A stretch of 64,000 nt of DNA from Neorhodopirellula pilleata (GTDB lineage: Bacteria; Planctomycetota; Planctomycetia; Pirellulales; Pirellulaceae). Of the stretch, positions 1 through 8,244 are shown one piece after another. The stretch lies in contig NZ_SJPM01000010.1 in NCBI RefSeq assembly GCF_007859915.1, positions 252,743 to 316,742 on the forward strand. The letters run 5' to 3'. The stretch's first letter is position 1. Every line of letters begins with the position of its first letter. The notes beneath the pieces are model-generated. The model saw nothing but the letters and a program-made list of their open reading frames with translations. It was not told the origin of the DNA and made no database searches. Both the position numbers and the translations under genes were made by a program.

Positions 1-240
1 TTCAACGCATCTCAGACGCGAATCATTTCGCCCGACGATGACCGACGTGATGGCATCCGATCGAGCCCCCATGACGACGACGATGTGATCGACACTCGTT
101 TGTCGCAGTCCATCGATCGCGTGTTCGATCAGCGTTCGGCCACCGATCGGCAAAAGTTGTTTAGGACGACCGAGACGCCGTGAGGCACCGGCGGCGAGCA
201 GGATCGCGTTGCACGGACGTGGCGATTCAGGAGGCAACAA
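1..240 (-). CDS. MobA-like nucleotidyltransferase, 3' part cut by window edge
   Basis: The visible N-terminal 80 codons carry the nucleotide-binding signature of MobA/MocA-type transferases: LAAGASRRLGRPKQLLP followed by GGRTLIEHAIDGL. Enzymes of this family attach CMP or GMP to molybdopterin in the cytoplasm, or act on related sugar nucleotides. The gene overlaps the end of xdhC in another frame and is the last member of the molybdoenzyme operon, which fits a cytidylyltransferase that makes the MCD cofactor used by PaoC/XDH-like subunits. No ATG is available. TTG at 240 is the nearest start; GTG at 324 or 345 in the same frame is also possible. The C-terminal half lies outside the window. 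Confidence 0.8.
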   Translation of the reverse strand, partial: MLPPESPRPCNAILLAAGASRRLGRPKQLLPIGGRTLIEHAIDGLRQTSVDHIVVVMGARSDAITSVIVGRNDSRLRCVE

Positions 241-1369
241 GATGAGGGACCGGTTCGTGAAGCGGTTCGAGCCGGTCGTGCAGTGGTTGACCGATGCGTC
301 CGGTCGTCTGGCTGATACGTTCACCGGGCTGAGAGATAAGCTCACCGGGCATGGCGATCAATTCGGCCATGATCGCCATCGCAATTTCGGCGGGTGAGAT
401 CGCGCCGATGTCCAAACCGATCGGCGAACGAAGCCGTGCGATGTCATTGTCGCTCAGTTTTCGACCTCGCTTGTAGAGTTCTTGCACCAAACGTCCGAGT
501 CGTCGTTTTGGCCCGAGCAGCCCGATCGAACGGACGGGGGAATCGAGCAAGACCGGCAACAGTTCCCCATCGCGGGCAAAGTCATGCGTCATCACGACCA
601 CATCCGTTCGCTCGGATAGCGACAGCGATCGGGCCACCAGGTGATGCGGGCCGCATTGAACCCGCGCGGTTGGAAAACGAGACGGGTCGGCCAGCTCGGG
701 GCGATGGCCGACCACGGTCACTTCCCAATCCAAAACCGAGGCCGCTTGGACGACCGGAATGACATCATCACCGGCACCGAAGATCACCAGTTCTCGACGG
801 GGCCGAATAATCTCGATCGCCGCTTCGACTTCGTTGCCCGCTTCGTCGGTGAATACGATGGAGGCGTTTCGACTTACGCTACGAAACTCTTGACTCACAC
901 TCGGGGGTAGCTGATCCGCGAAGCTGGCCTCGGTCCATTGATCACCGACGTGATAGTCGGACGAATCACTTCGGTAGATCGTCAACAGCTTGGCATCTTG
1001 GCGTTGTTCTTGGACTCGGCGAAGCACATCGATCGCGGCTGGATGACTTCGATCGACTCTTTGACACAAAACGTAAACGAGCCCTTCGCAGCCGGTGCCA
1101 TAACGCTGGCCTTCGACCGAGTTGCCGCGGGTGTCCAAGACGATCAAACGCGGGCCGTTGTTCGTCGCTTCCCAAACGCGGCGGCACAGATCTTTTTCTA
1201 AACAACCGCCGCTGATGTAACCTTCACGCTCGCCCGATGGCGTTAACAACAGCCGTGCACCGGGGCGACCGTAACCACTACCGTCGAGCCGAACGACGGT
1301 ACACAGGACGCATGTTTCGTCGTCTTCGAAAGACATGATCGCCAAGTCGACGATTTTGGAAACGCTCAC
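227..1369 (-). CDS. XdhC/CoxI-family molybdoenzyme maturation factor
   Basis: XdhC proteins bind molybdenum cofactor, protect it during sulfuration and insert it into xanthine-dehydrogenase-type enzymes in the cytoplasm. The 380-residue product has the family's N-terminal blocks GSGYGRPGARLL (residues 30-41) and GYISGGCLEKDL (50-61), then YGTGCEG (90-96). The C-terminal Rossmann-like half starts at VIFGAGDD near residue 195. The start codon overlaps the end of the molybdopterin subunit gene by 4 bp, so the two are probably translationally coupled. The C-terminal 40 residues are an odd proline/glutamine-rich tail of short imperfect repeats (PGELISQ, PGERISQ, TTGRIGQ) that also covers the overlap with the next gene. 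Confidence 0.88.
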   Translation of the reverse strand: MSVSKIVDLAIMSFEDDETCVLCTVVRLDGSGYGRPGARLLLTPSGEREGYISGGCLEKDLCRRVWEATNNGPRLIVLDTRGNSVEGQRYGTGCEGLVYVLCQRVDRSHPAAIDVLRRVQEQRQDAKLLTIYRSDSSDYHVGDQWTEASFADQLPPSVSQEFRSVSRNASIVFTDEAGNEVEAAIEIIRPRRELVIFGAGDDVIPVVQAASVLDWEVTVVGHRPELADPSRFPTARVQCGPHHLVARSLSLSERTDVVVMTHDFARDGELLPVLLDSPVRSIGLLGPKRRLGRLVQELYKRGRKLSDNDIARLRSPIGLDIGAISPAEIAMAIMAELIAMPGELISQPGERISQTTGRIGQPLHDRLEPLHEPVPHLVAS

Positions 1370-3612
1370 GCCATCACCTTTTCAGGTGTGATGGGCAGGG
1401 ACCGAATACGTTTGCCCGTCGCGTTGTACACCGCGTTGGCGATGGCCGCAGCGACGCCGGTGATACCAATTTCACCGATCCCTTTGGCACCGATCGGTGA
1501 CGCATTGAAGTCGGGCGTGTCGATCCACATCACGTCGAGGTCGGGAATATCCGCGTTGACGGGAACGTGGTATTCGGCCAAGTTGTCGTTGGTAATCCGT
1601 CCCAAACGATGATCCCAGTGCGTCGCCTCTTGCAATGCGTGTCCGACGCCAAAGATCAAACCTCCGATGAATTGGCTGCGCCCCGTACGTGCGTTCAAGA
1701 TCGTGCCACAAGCGTAGCAGCCCAACATCCGTCGCACTCGAACCAAACCAAGCGTCTCGTCGACGGCGACTTCGACGAAAGTCGCACCAAAGGAATGATT
1801 CGACGTCGGGGAATCTTTAGGGCCTTTAAAGTCCCCGATCGCACTGACGCGATCCTTCATCGCGGCCGATAACAGATCCTCCACGGCGAGCATTGCTGAT
1901 TCCGCATTTTCGCCCGCAATCAACTTTCCATTTCGCAAGCGAATGTTCTCGGCTTCGACACCCGCGATCGGAGAGCCCTCAGGTGCCAGTTCGATCAATC
2001 GTTTTTTCAGTTTCTCGAGCGCCAATCGGATCGCGCCTCCGACACTTGCCGTGGTGGCACTGCCCCCAGTGACGCCTCCAGGTGGCAAGTCGGTATCACC
2101 GATTTCCATCGATACCCGTGACGCTGGGATACCGAGCATGTCCGCAAGCAACTGTCCTGCGGCGGTCCGAATGCCAGTACCGATCTCATGGGTGCAGCAT
2201 TTAATATTCACGGTTCCGTCTGACTTCCAAGTCAACTCGACTTTGGTGGGGAACGTTAAGTAGGGATACGTCGCCGACGCCACGCCGTGACCGATTAGCC
2301 AATCGCCGTCATGGGTTTGACGCGGCTGCTTATTTCGCTTGGACCAATTAAAACGTTTGGCTCCGCGATCGTAACACTCCATCAACAATCGACTGCTGAA
2401 CGGTTTGTCTTGATGGATGTCCTTTTCCGGTTCATTGATGCGTCGAAACTCGATCGGATCCATGTTCAATTTGACCGCCATTTCATCGACGGCCGATTCG
2501 AGCGCGAACATTCCGGGGGTTTCGGCTGGCGCTCGCATGAAAGTCGGAATCTGTGTATTCAATCGACAATGCTTTTGTGACAGTCGCAGATTTTGGGTTT
2601 GCAACATCATTCGCGTCGCCATCGTGAACGCTTCGGTGTAGGTGTCTTTGATGGCCGTTGACGCGTAGCCCTCATGAATCACCGATTGAATCTTGCCGGA
2701 TTCGTCGCAACCGATCGCGACGCGTTGTCGGATCGGGGTGCGATGCCCCGTGCCTCCGTACATTTGTCGGCGAGTGACAACGCACTTGACCGGTTGGCCG
2801 GTCATCTTGCTAGCGAAGCATGCCACCAACGCTTGAGGCCACATCAAGCCTTTCGACCCAAATGCACCACCGACATATTTGCAAATCACACGAACTTGTT
2901 TGGGGTCGAGTCCGAAGACTTTTACCAAGCTCGCTTGGGCGATCGGTAGGCTTTGCGAAGCGTCGTATACGGTTAGAAAAGGCTTGTTGTTTTGGGTCGA
3001 CCAGTGAGCGATCGTCGCGTGCGGTTCGATCGGATTATGATGATTTCCGATCAACGGATACTGGTGATCGACTTTGATCGCGGCCTTATCCAATGCCGCA
3101 TCCGCATCACCGATCGAAATCACCGCTGGGGCTCCCATCACACTGTCGGGACGTTCATCGGCGGGAGCGTCGTCGATATCCGTGGTGTGTGGTTTGATTT
3201 GGTAGTTGACCTTCACGGCGAGTGCCGCGTCACGTGCCGATTCGAATGACTCCGCCACGACCGCAGCGACGTATTGGCCGGCGAAAAATATCTCGTTCTC
3301 CGATGCCGGATAGAGCTTGGAGGAGATGGAGGTTTTGAAGTTCGTCTCGCTACCTGATTGAACTTGTTTGATCTTGGGAACGTTTTCCGGTGTGATGATC
3401 AAACGAACGCCCGGCATCGAAGCGGCTTCGGACGTGTCGATCGAATCGATCGTCCCATGGGCAACCGTGGCCGGAACGGCCACGCAGTGCAGCAGATTCT
3501 CGATCGGCCATTCGGCGGTGAAGGTGGCTGAGCCGGTGACCTTCTCGCGACCGCTGACGCGGACCAAGGATTTTCCGACGGGACCGTCGAGTTGCAATGA
3601 TTCATAAGCCAT
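1366..3612 (-). CDS. Molybdopterin-binding large subunit of PaoC/YagR-type aldehyde (xanthine-family) oxidoreductase
   Basis: This is the catalytic molybdenum subunit of a three-subunit hydroxylase of the xanthine oxidase family. It would hydroxylate aldehydes or N-heterocycles, with electrons passing through FeS centres to FAD. The 748-residue length suits PaoC. An N-terminal a/b hammerhead domain starts near VSGREKVTGSATFTAEW; molybdopterin-contact segments include GGAFGSKG and GGVTGGSATT. The motif KGIGEIGI (710-717) supplies the expected catalytic glutamate, Glu714. The order on the minus strand is FeS, FAD, Mo, XdhC, MobA-like. A palindromic repeat lies in the 117-bp gap between the FAD gene and this one. 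The substrate cannot be read from the sequence. Confidence 0.9.
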   Translation of the reverse strand: MAYESLQLDGPVGKSLVRVSGREKVTGSATFTAEWPIENLLHCVAVPATVAHGTIDSIDTSEAASMPGVRLIITPENVPKIKQVQSGSETNFKTSISSKLYPASENEIFFAGQYVAAVVAESFESARDAALAVKVNYQIKPHTTDIDDAPADERPDSVMGAPAVISIGDADAALDKAAIKVDHQYPLIGNHHNPIEPHATIAHWSTQNNKPFLTVYDASQSLPIAQASLVKVFGLDPKQVRVICKYVGGAFGSKGLMWPQALVACFASKMTGQPVKCVVTRRQMYGGTGHRTPIRQRVAIGCDESGKIQSVIHEGYASTAIKDTYTEAFTMATRMMLQTQNLRLSQKHCRLNTQIPTFMRAPAETPGMFALESAVDEMAVKLNMDPIEFRRINEPEKDIHQDKPFSSRLLMECYDRGAKRFNWSKRNKQPRQTHDGDWLIGHGVASATYPYLTFPTKVELTWKSDGTVNIKCCTHEIGTGIRTAAGQLLADMLGIPASRVSMEIGDTDLPPGGVTGGSATTASVGGAIRLALEKLKKRLIELAPEGSPIAGVEAENIRLRNGKLIAGENAESAMLAVEDLLSAAMKDRVSAIGDFKGPKDSPTSNHSFGATFVEVAVDETLGLVRVRRMLGCYACGTILNARTGRSQFIGGLIFGVGHALQEATHWDHRLGRITNDNLAEYHVPVNADIPDLDVMWIDTPDFNASPIGAKGIGEIGITGVAAAIANAVYNATGKRIRSLPITPEKVMA

Positions 3613-3635
3613 GACAAAGTTCTCGCTTGGAGCTT

Positions 3636-3723
3636 ATCCGAAAAGGGGTCTGACCCTATTCGGCGATACGAAAAAGACAACAAAACTCGACTCGCCTCCA
3701 AAGGGTCAGACCCCTTTTCGGAT
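3636..3723. repeat. REPIN-like inverted repeat inside the molybdoenzyme operon
   Basis: Perfect 22-bp inverted arms lie at 3636-3657 and 3702-3723 (core GGGGTCTGACCC, each arm itself partly palindromic), with a 44-bp loop. The element sits between the FAD and Mo subunit genes, so it would be transcribed and could fold in the operon mRNA. The two-inverted-REP layout is that of elements mobilised by REP-associated tyrosine transposases. The core differs from the GGTGCCACCC repeats next to the transposase at 57597, so another enzyme probably made it. Confidence 0.75.
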
Positions 3724-3729
3724 TAGCGT

Positions 3730-4749
3730 TTAGGATCGACCGTGTTGCATCGCCCAAAGCTGCTCGTCGCTGAGCGGTCCTTGGTCACGAAGTGTTTTCC
3801 ACGCCCGAATGAGCGTGCGTTTGGCTAAGGGCACCTTGTATTCCAAACCCAAAGGCGGGTTGGCAGTTTGAAGCGCGGCATCGGCGGCGGCTTCGAAGGT
3901 CGCATCGGTCGGTGGCTTGCCGATTAGGGCAGCTTCCGCCTCGGGACTGTGCCATGGGATCGAACCGAGTCCGCCGATCCCGACGTGAGCCGCCTCGATT
4001 TGATCGTTGTTGATTTGTAGTCCGACGGCGGCACTCGCCAAGGCGAACGCGTAACTGCTTCGTTCGCGAACCTTGAGATAATAACTGTTGCGGAGCGGTT
4101 CGCTGATCGGAAGCTTGACACGCGTGATCAATTCACCCGGTTGGAGCAACGTCGTGTATTGAAACGACTCGCCGGGAACTTGGTAAAAATCACGAGCCGC
4201 AACGGTCCGCACGCCATCGGGACCACTGAGTTCAAGCTGCCCGTCGAATGCCGTCACCGTCACCGCAAAGTCACCCGGATACATGCCGACCAAACGCCCA
4301 CCGTTACCTAAGACGGCCAACAAAGTTGTCTCGACGCCTTCGCCGAATCGCGACGCCGGTTCCTCTGGCAAGGGCATGTCGGTGTGCCGATAGTAGGGCG
4401 ATCGGGTGCGTTGCAATAGATTGCCACCGATCGTCGCCATGTTGCGAATTTGGGGCGAAGCGGCCAGGATCAACGACTGGCGAATGACGGGGAAACGATC
4501 TCGCACGGCCTCATGATCGGCCAGCCCCGCCATCGTGCAGCCGCCGCCGATTACCAAAAAGCCATTTTTCGTCTCAACCGATTCATCCAAAACGCTTCGA
4601 ACATGAACCACCTTGGTCGGTTTGAGAACATTGAGTTTCATCAAATCGATCATCGTTGTGCCGCCGGCAATCGGCATGCAACGTTCTTGGGTCAGGGCCG
4701 ATTGAGCATCGTCGAGCGACGACGGTTGGTGATATTTAAACGGAATCAT
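3730..4749 (-). CDS. FAD-binding subunit of PaoB/YagS-type oxidoreductase, lacking the usual [4Fe-4S] cysteines
   Basis: The 339-residue protein has the FAD PCMH fold: PIAGGTTMIDLMKLNVLKP (26-44), then ATIGGNLLQRTR near residue 105, and the CO-dehydrogenase flavoprotein C-terminal domain. It would pass electrons from the FeS subunit to an external acceptor. In PaoB relatives the segment after QRTR holds four cysteines for an extra [4Fe-4S] cluster. Here it reads QRTRSPYYRHTDMPLPEEP and contains no cysteine; the only cysteines in the protein are Cys24 and Cys72. The start codon overlaps the FeS gene by 4 bp (ATGA), so the operon is coupled. The subunit assignment is firm; the loss of the cluster is inferred from the missing ligands. 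Confidence 0.88.
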   Translation of the reverse strand: MIPFKYHQPSSLDDAQSALTQERCMPIAGGTTMIDLMKLNVLKPTKVVHVRSVLDESVETKNGFLVIGGGCTMAGLADHEAVRDRFPVIRQSLILAASPQIRNMATIGGNLLQRTRSPYYRHTDMPLPEEPASRFGEGVETTLLAVLGNGGRLVGMYPGDFAVTVTAFDGQLELSGPDGVRTVAARDFYQVPGESFQYTTLLQPGELITRVKLPISEPLRNSYYLKVRERSSYAFALASAAVGLQINNDQIEAAHVGIGGLGSIPWHSPEAEAALIGKPPTDATFEAAADAALQTANPPLGLEYKVPLAKRTLIRAWKTLRDQGPLSDEQLWAMQHGRS

Positions 4750-5405
4750 CGGGAAGCCTCCAACGTCGCCTCGGTCGGATCGTTGACCGGTTCACTGCCG
4801 GCGGTTTGTCGCACGGCGGCGAGGATATTCGGGTACGCGCTACAACGACACAAATTCCCGCTCATCCATTCCCGAGTCTCTTCGGCGGGCCCCGAAGCGT
4901 GTCCTTCGTCGATGCACGCCACTCCGGACATGATTTGCCCGGGCGTGCAGTATCCGCATTGGTACGCATCGCAGCGAAGGAAGGCTTCCTGCATCGGATG
5001 CAGCGAGTCTTCCCCGGCGAGCCCTTCGATCGTTCGCACGTCGGCTCCATCGATCGTCGCGGCCAGCGTCAGGCACGACAGCACGCGTTTGCCGTCGATG
5101 TGAACCGTACAAGCACCGCAGGAACCGTGGTCACAGCCCTTCTTTGTTCCAAACAAACCGAGGTTTTCACGCAATAAATCGACCAGCGTCGTTCGTGAAT
5201 CGATCGTCAAATCGTGCGGTTGGCCGTTGATCCGGATCGAGATTTTGACCCGATCGATCTGGGCCGCGTTGCCGGAAGCTTCGCCATTGGTCGATGAAGC
5301 ACTTTCGTCAGCATGGGAGTGACTTGCGTGAACGGCACCGGTGGCCGACGCGGCACCGACGTTTCGCAAGAATTCACGACGTTTGATTTCAGGTGGATTT
5401 TTCAA
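4746..5405 (-). CDS. Tat-exported [2Fe-2S] subunit of PaoA/YagT-type oxidoreductase
   Basis: This small subunit carries two [2Fe-2S] clusters that link molybdenum to FAD. The plant-ferredoxin cluster is the pattern CDHGSCGACTVH with a fourth Cys in VLSC. The second is CGYCTPGQ with NLCRC. I chose the TTG start at 5405 because GGAG lies 8 bp upstream and the resulting N-terminus (LKNPPEIKRREFLRN, then a small-residue stretch) is a compact Tat signal, as in E. coli PaoA. The open frame continues to 5633, but the extra part has no signal character and runs into the divergent P450 promoter region. The export signal implies that the assembled complex works in the periplasm after folding with cofactor in the cytoplasm. 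Confidence 0.87.
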   Translation of the reverse strand: MKNPPEIKRREFLRNVGAASATGAVHASHSHADESASSTNGEASGNAAQIDRVKISIRINGQPHDLTIDSRTTLVDLLRENLGLFGTKKGCDHGSCGACTVHIDGKRVLSCLTLAATIDGADVRTIEGLAGEDSLHPMQEAFLRCDAYQCGYCTPGQIMSGVACIDEGHASGPAEETREWMSGNLCRCSAYPNILAAVRQTAGSEPVNDPTEATLEASR

Positions 5406-5616
5406 GGGCCCGGCTCCGTGGAAGTCGATGGACGCGATCACGCGATCCACGCTACGCAAACATCGCGCCGCAAAACCCGTTTCCCGCCTTGACTCTCCGG
5501 ATTGATTTGTAGCGACGCCGATCAGCGACCCGTTGGATCCGGTTGCCGGGTTACAATGCAAACGCGAAATTGATCGTGGCCCGAACCTTCCTCTCAAACG
5601 TAAGCTTGATCCTTCG

Positions 5617-6786
5617 ATGACGTCGTCCTCCATCCAATCTCACGACCCGTTCCGTGAAATCCGCCAAACCGATGGCGTGATGCGATGTCCGTTTCACGGC
5701 GAATCGATCACGATGATTCTGCGTCACTCCGACGTCCGCGACGCGGCGGCGGATTGGCGGACGTACAGTTCCGATGCCCCGTTTCGCGTCCCGATCCCGT
5801 CGGAGGAGGCTGTGCGGACGATCCGCCAGTTGCCGATCGAAACCGACCCGCCGCGACATACCGAATATCGCAAACTGACCGAACCGTTTTTCCTGCGAGC
5901 CAAACGGCCCGATGTGATCGCCTCGGTCAAACGCATGATCGACGAAGCCGTCGCGTCATCGTTCAAAGCCGACTCGTTCGACGCGGTTTCAGAATTGGCC
6001 TTGCCGATTCAATCGCGTGCGCTCACGCAATTGCTCAACGTTCCGGAGTCGGAGGCCGACATCTGGATCGGGTGGGGAATCCATGTCTTCAAAGTCACCG
6101 GCGGAACCTTCAAAACAGGGAACGTGTTGGAAGATTATTTGAACGAACGATTCGACCAAGCCGAAGCCGATCCGGGAGATGATTTCTTCAGCGCGCTGAT
6201 TCAAGCGACGTTCGAGGGACGACGATTGACGCGGCAGGAGTGTCTGGGGTTTGGGAACCTGACCTTCGCCGGCGGCCGTGACACGATCATCCACACGGCG
6301 ACCTCGATGATCGCACATTTGGCTTGGCGTCCGGAAGCGTTGGCGTATTTGCGAGACGATCCCACCCGCATCACGTTGGCCAGCGAAGAGTTCTTTCGGG
6401 TCTTCATGCCGTTAACCCAAATCGGCCGTGTCTGCCCCAACGGTGCGGACATTCATGGCGTGTCGGTGGCTCCGAATGAACGTGTCGGGTTATGTTGGGC
6501 ATCGGCCAATCACGACGAGACGGTCTTCGACCAACCCGAAGAGATTCGGTTGGACCGCCGGCCCAACCCTCATGTTTCGTTCGGATATCGGAACCACCTC
6601 TGTCAAGGTGCCCCGCACGCTCGCTTGGTGATCCGCAGTTTGCTCGAGACGATTTGCCGGACCGTGGATCGTATCGAAGTGATCGAAGCGAAACCACAAA
6701 CCGAGCGAGAGGAACGGTTCGTCCGTCAGGTCGGCTATGAATCGCTCCGCGTTCGCTGGAGCCGACTCGAACCATCCGAATCTTAA
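5617..6786 (+). CDS. Cytochrome P450
   Basis: A soluble bacterial P450 of about 389 residues that would catalyse a mono-oxygenation with external redox partners. The I-helix oxygen-activation motif FAGGRDT is present, followed by an E-x-x-R (EFFR in ASEEFFRVF). The heme-ligand loop is FGYRNHLCQGAPHARL, with the proximal cysteine in the expected H-x-C-x-G. The ATG at 5617 (MTSSSIQSHDP) was preferred; the open frame upstream has no family similarity. No ferredoxin or reductase gene is adjacent. It is divergent from the molybdoenzyme operon across about 210 bp, and the XPB-like helicase begins 1 bp after its stop, so co-transcription with the repair pair is likely. The substrate is unknown. Confidence 0.9.
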   Translation: MTSSSIQSHDPFREIRQTDGVMRCPFHGESITMILRHSDVRDAAADWRTYSSDAPFRVPIPSEEAVRTIRQLPIETDPPRHTEYRKLTEPFFLRAKRPDVIASVKRMIDEAVASSFKADSFDAVSELALPIQSRALTQLLNVPESEADIWIGWGIHVFKVTGGTFKTGNVLEDYLNERFDQAEADPGDDFFSALIQATFEGRRLTRQECLGFGNLTFAGGRDTIIHTATSMIAHLAWRPEALAYLRDDPTRITLASEEFFRVFMPLTQIGRVCPNGADIHGVSVAPNERVGLCWASANHDETVFDQPEEIRLDRRPNPHVSFGYRNHLCQGAPHARLVIRSLLETICRTVDRIEVIEAKPQTEREERFVRQVGYESLRVRWSRLEPSES

Positions 6787-6787
6787 G

Positions 6788-8242
6788 ATGGCGGATTTGC
6801 ACGTCGACTTTCACGAAGGCACGCTACGAATCCGTCGGCTGTCACGCCCCAAAGACGATCCCGCCCATGGTTCGTTAGCGGAACGTCTGCGTGAAAATCT
6901 TCAAGGGATTCCGTTGGTCTATGACGACCGTGACCGGTGTTATCGGTGCGATGCGATGTGGGCGAGTCGTTTGAGAGAGACGCTCGAGCACGTCGCGCCG
7001 GGCGCAATCCAATGGCGGGCGTCAGCCGATCAGCAGTGGCAACCGGACTATCGCGACCGGCGTCACATCCGATTGCGCGGCGATCAAGTTCAAGCCGTCG
7101 AGGACTTTGAATCTGGCGGTCGTCGCGGGTTGCTGGTGATGCCGACCGGGACTGGCAAAACCGTCGTCGCGATCGAGTGTCTGTTACGAGCCCGGTGCAG
7201 TTCGTTGATCGTGGTTCCGGTCCGCGATTTGATGTACCAATGGCACGCCAAGATTTTGGAAGCCACCGGGGTCGATGCCGGTTTGATCGGCGACGGAGTG
7301 CATCGTGTCTCCCCGATCAGTATCGCGACTTACGATTCGGCAGCGATTCACATGCCCCGCATCGGTAATCGATATCACATGATCGTGTTCGACGAGGTCC
7401 ACCATTTGGCCGGTGCTTGGCGAAGCGACGCGGCGAGAATGTCGACCGCGACGATTCGATTGGGATTGACGGCGACGTTGCCCGACGATGAAACGCGTCT
7501 GCAAACCTTGCATGAACTCGTCGGTCCGACGTTGCATCATCAGGCCATCGGCGATGCGTCAGGAGATACGTTGGCCGAGTATCGCATTCACCGCATCGCC
7601 GTGCCGTTGACGGCGTCGGAACGCCACGCCTACGACTCGCATTCGCGAACCGTCCGTGAGTTTGTCGCCTCCCAACGCGAACTCGATCCGAAGTTCCGTT
7701 GGGAAGACATTCACAAACTCACCGCGTTGACGCGAACCGAACCGGAGCGAGCCGCCGCAGCCGGTGCCGCCGCGGCCGCGTTCCGGGCCAAGCAAAAAAT
7801 CGAAGACCAAGCCGACGCGAAGATGCGGACCCTCGAAGACCTGTTCCGCCTCCACGCCGGCCAGCCGGTGATCGTTTTCACCGGCACCAACGTGATGGCC
7901 CGAGCGATCTCGATGCGTTTCATGGTGCCGTGCTTGCTATCGCACTGTGCCAAGAAGGAACGACAAGAAGTCTTGCAACGATTCGCCGAAGGTCGCTATC
8001 CGGTGTTGGTCGCCAATCGCGTCTTAGACGAAGGCGTCGATCTTCCCGATGTGAAGACGGCGATCGTGTTGGGCGGTTTATCAAGCCAACGTCAAGCGAT
8101 CCAGCGACTTGGACGTGTGTTGCGAAAAGGCACCCGAAACGAACGAGCGACCTTGTACGAGATCGTCACCGACGCCACCAACGAAGTCAAACGCAGTCGC
8201 AATCGACGTCGCAATGACGCCTATCAAAAACGTACCCGTTAA
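6788..8242 (+). CDS. XPB-like superfamily 2 DNA helicase
   Basis: A 484-residue SF2 helicase. Walker A is VMPTGTGKT (about residues 118-126), Walker B is FDEVHH (DEVH box), motif III is LGLTATLP and motif VI is QRLGRVLRKG. The N-terminal 100 residues before the helicase core have the size of the damage-recognition region of archaeal XPB. The following gene encodes a DUF790/Bax1-like protein, the known partner of archaeal XPB, and starts 2 bp after this stop. Together these point to a DNA-damage opening helicase rather than a restriction or Cas3-like one. The ATG at 6788, 1 bp after the P450 stop, was chosen over an in-frame start at 6737 that would overlap P450 coding sequence. Confidence 0.85.
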   Translation: MADLHVDFHEGTLRIRRLSRPKDDPAHGSLAERLRENLQGIPLVYDDRDRCYRCDAMWASRLRETLEHVAPGAIQWRASADQQWQPDYRDRRHIRLRGDQVQAVEDFESGGRRGLLVMPTGTGKTVVAIECLLRARCSSLIVVPVRDLMYQWHAKILEATGVDAGLIGDGVHRVSPISIATYDSAAIHMPRIGNRYHMIVFDEVHHLAGAWRSDAARMSTATIRLGLTATLPDDETRLQTLHELVGPTLHHQAIGDASGDTLAEYRIHRIAVPLTASERHAYDSHSRTVREFVASQRELDPKFRWEDIHKLTALTRTEPERAAAAGAAAAAFRAKQKIEDQADAKMRTLEDLFRLHAGQPVIVFTGTNVMARAISMRFMVPCLLSHCAKKERQEVLQRFAEGRYPVLVANRVLDEGVDLPDVKTAIVLGGLSSQRQAIQRLGRVLRKGTRNERATLYEIVTDATNEVKRSRNRRRNDAYQKRTR

Positions 8243-8244
8243 CC

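Noticed and set aside
5406..5633. Longer N-terminus of the FeS subunit
   Set aside because: It would place about 76 residues before the Tat motif, which should be near the N-terminus, and would overlap the P450 gene start region; the TTG at 5405 has a good ribosome-binding site.
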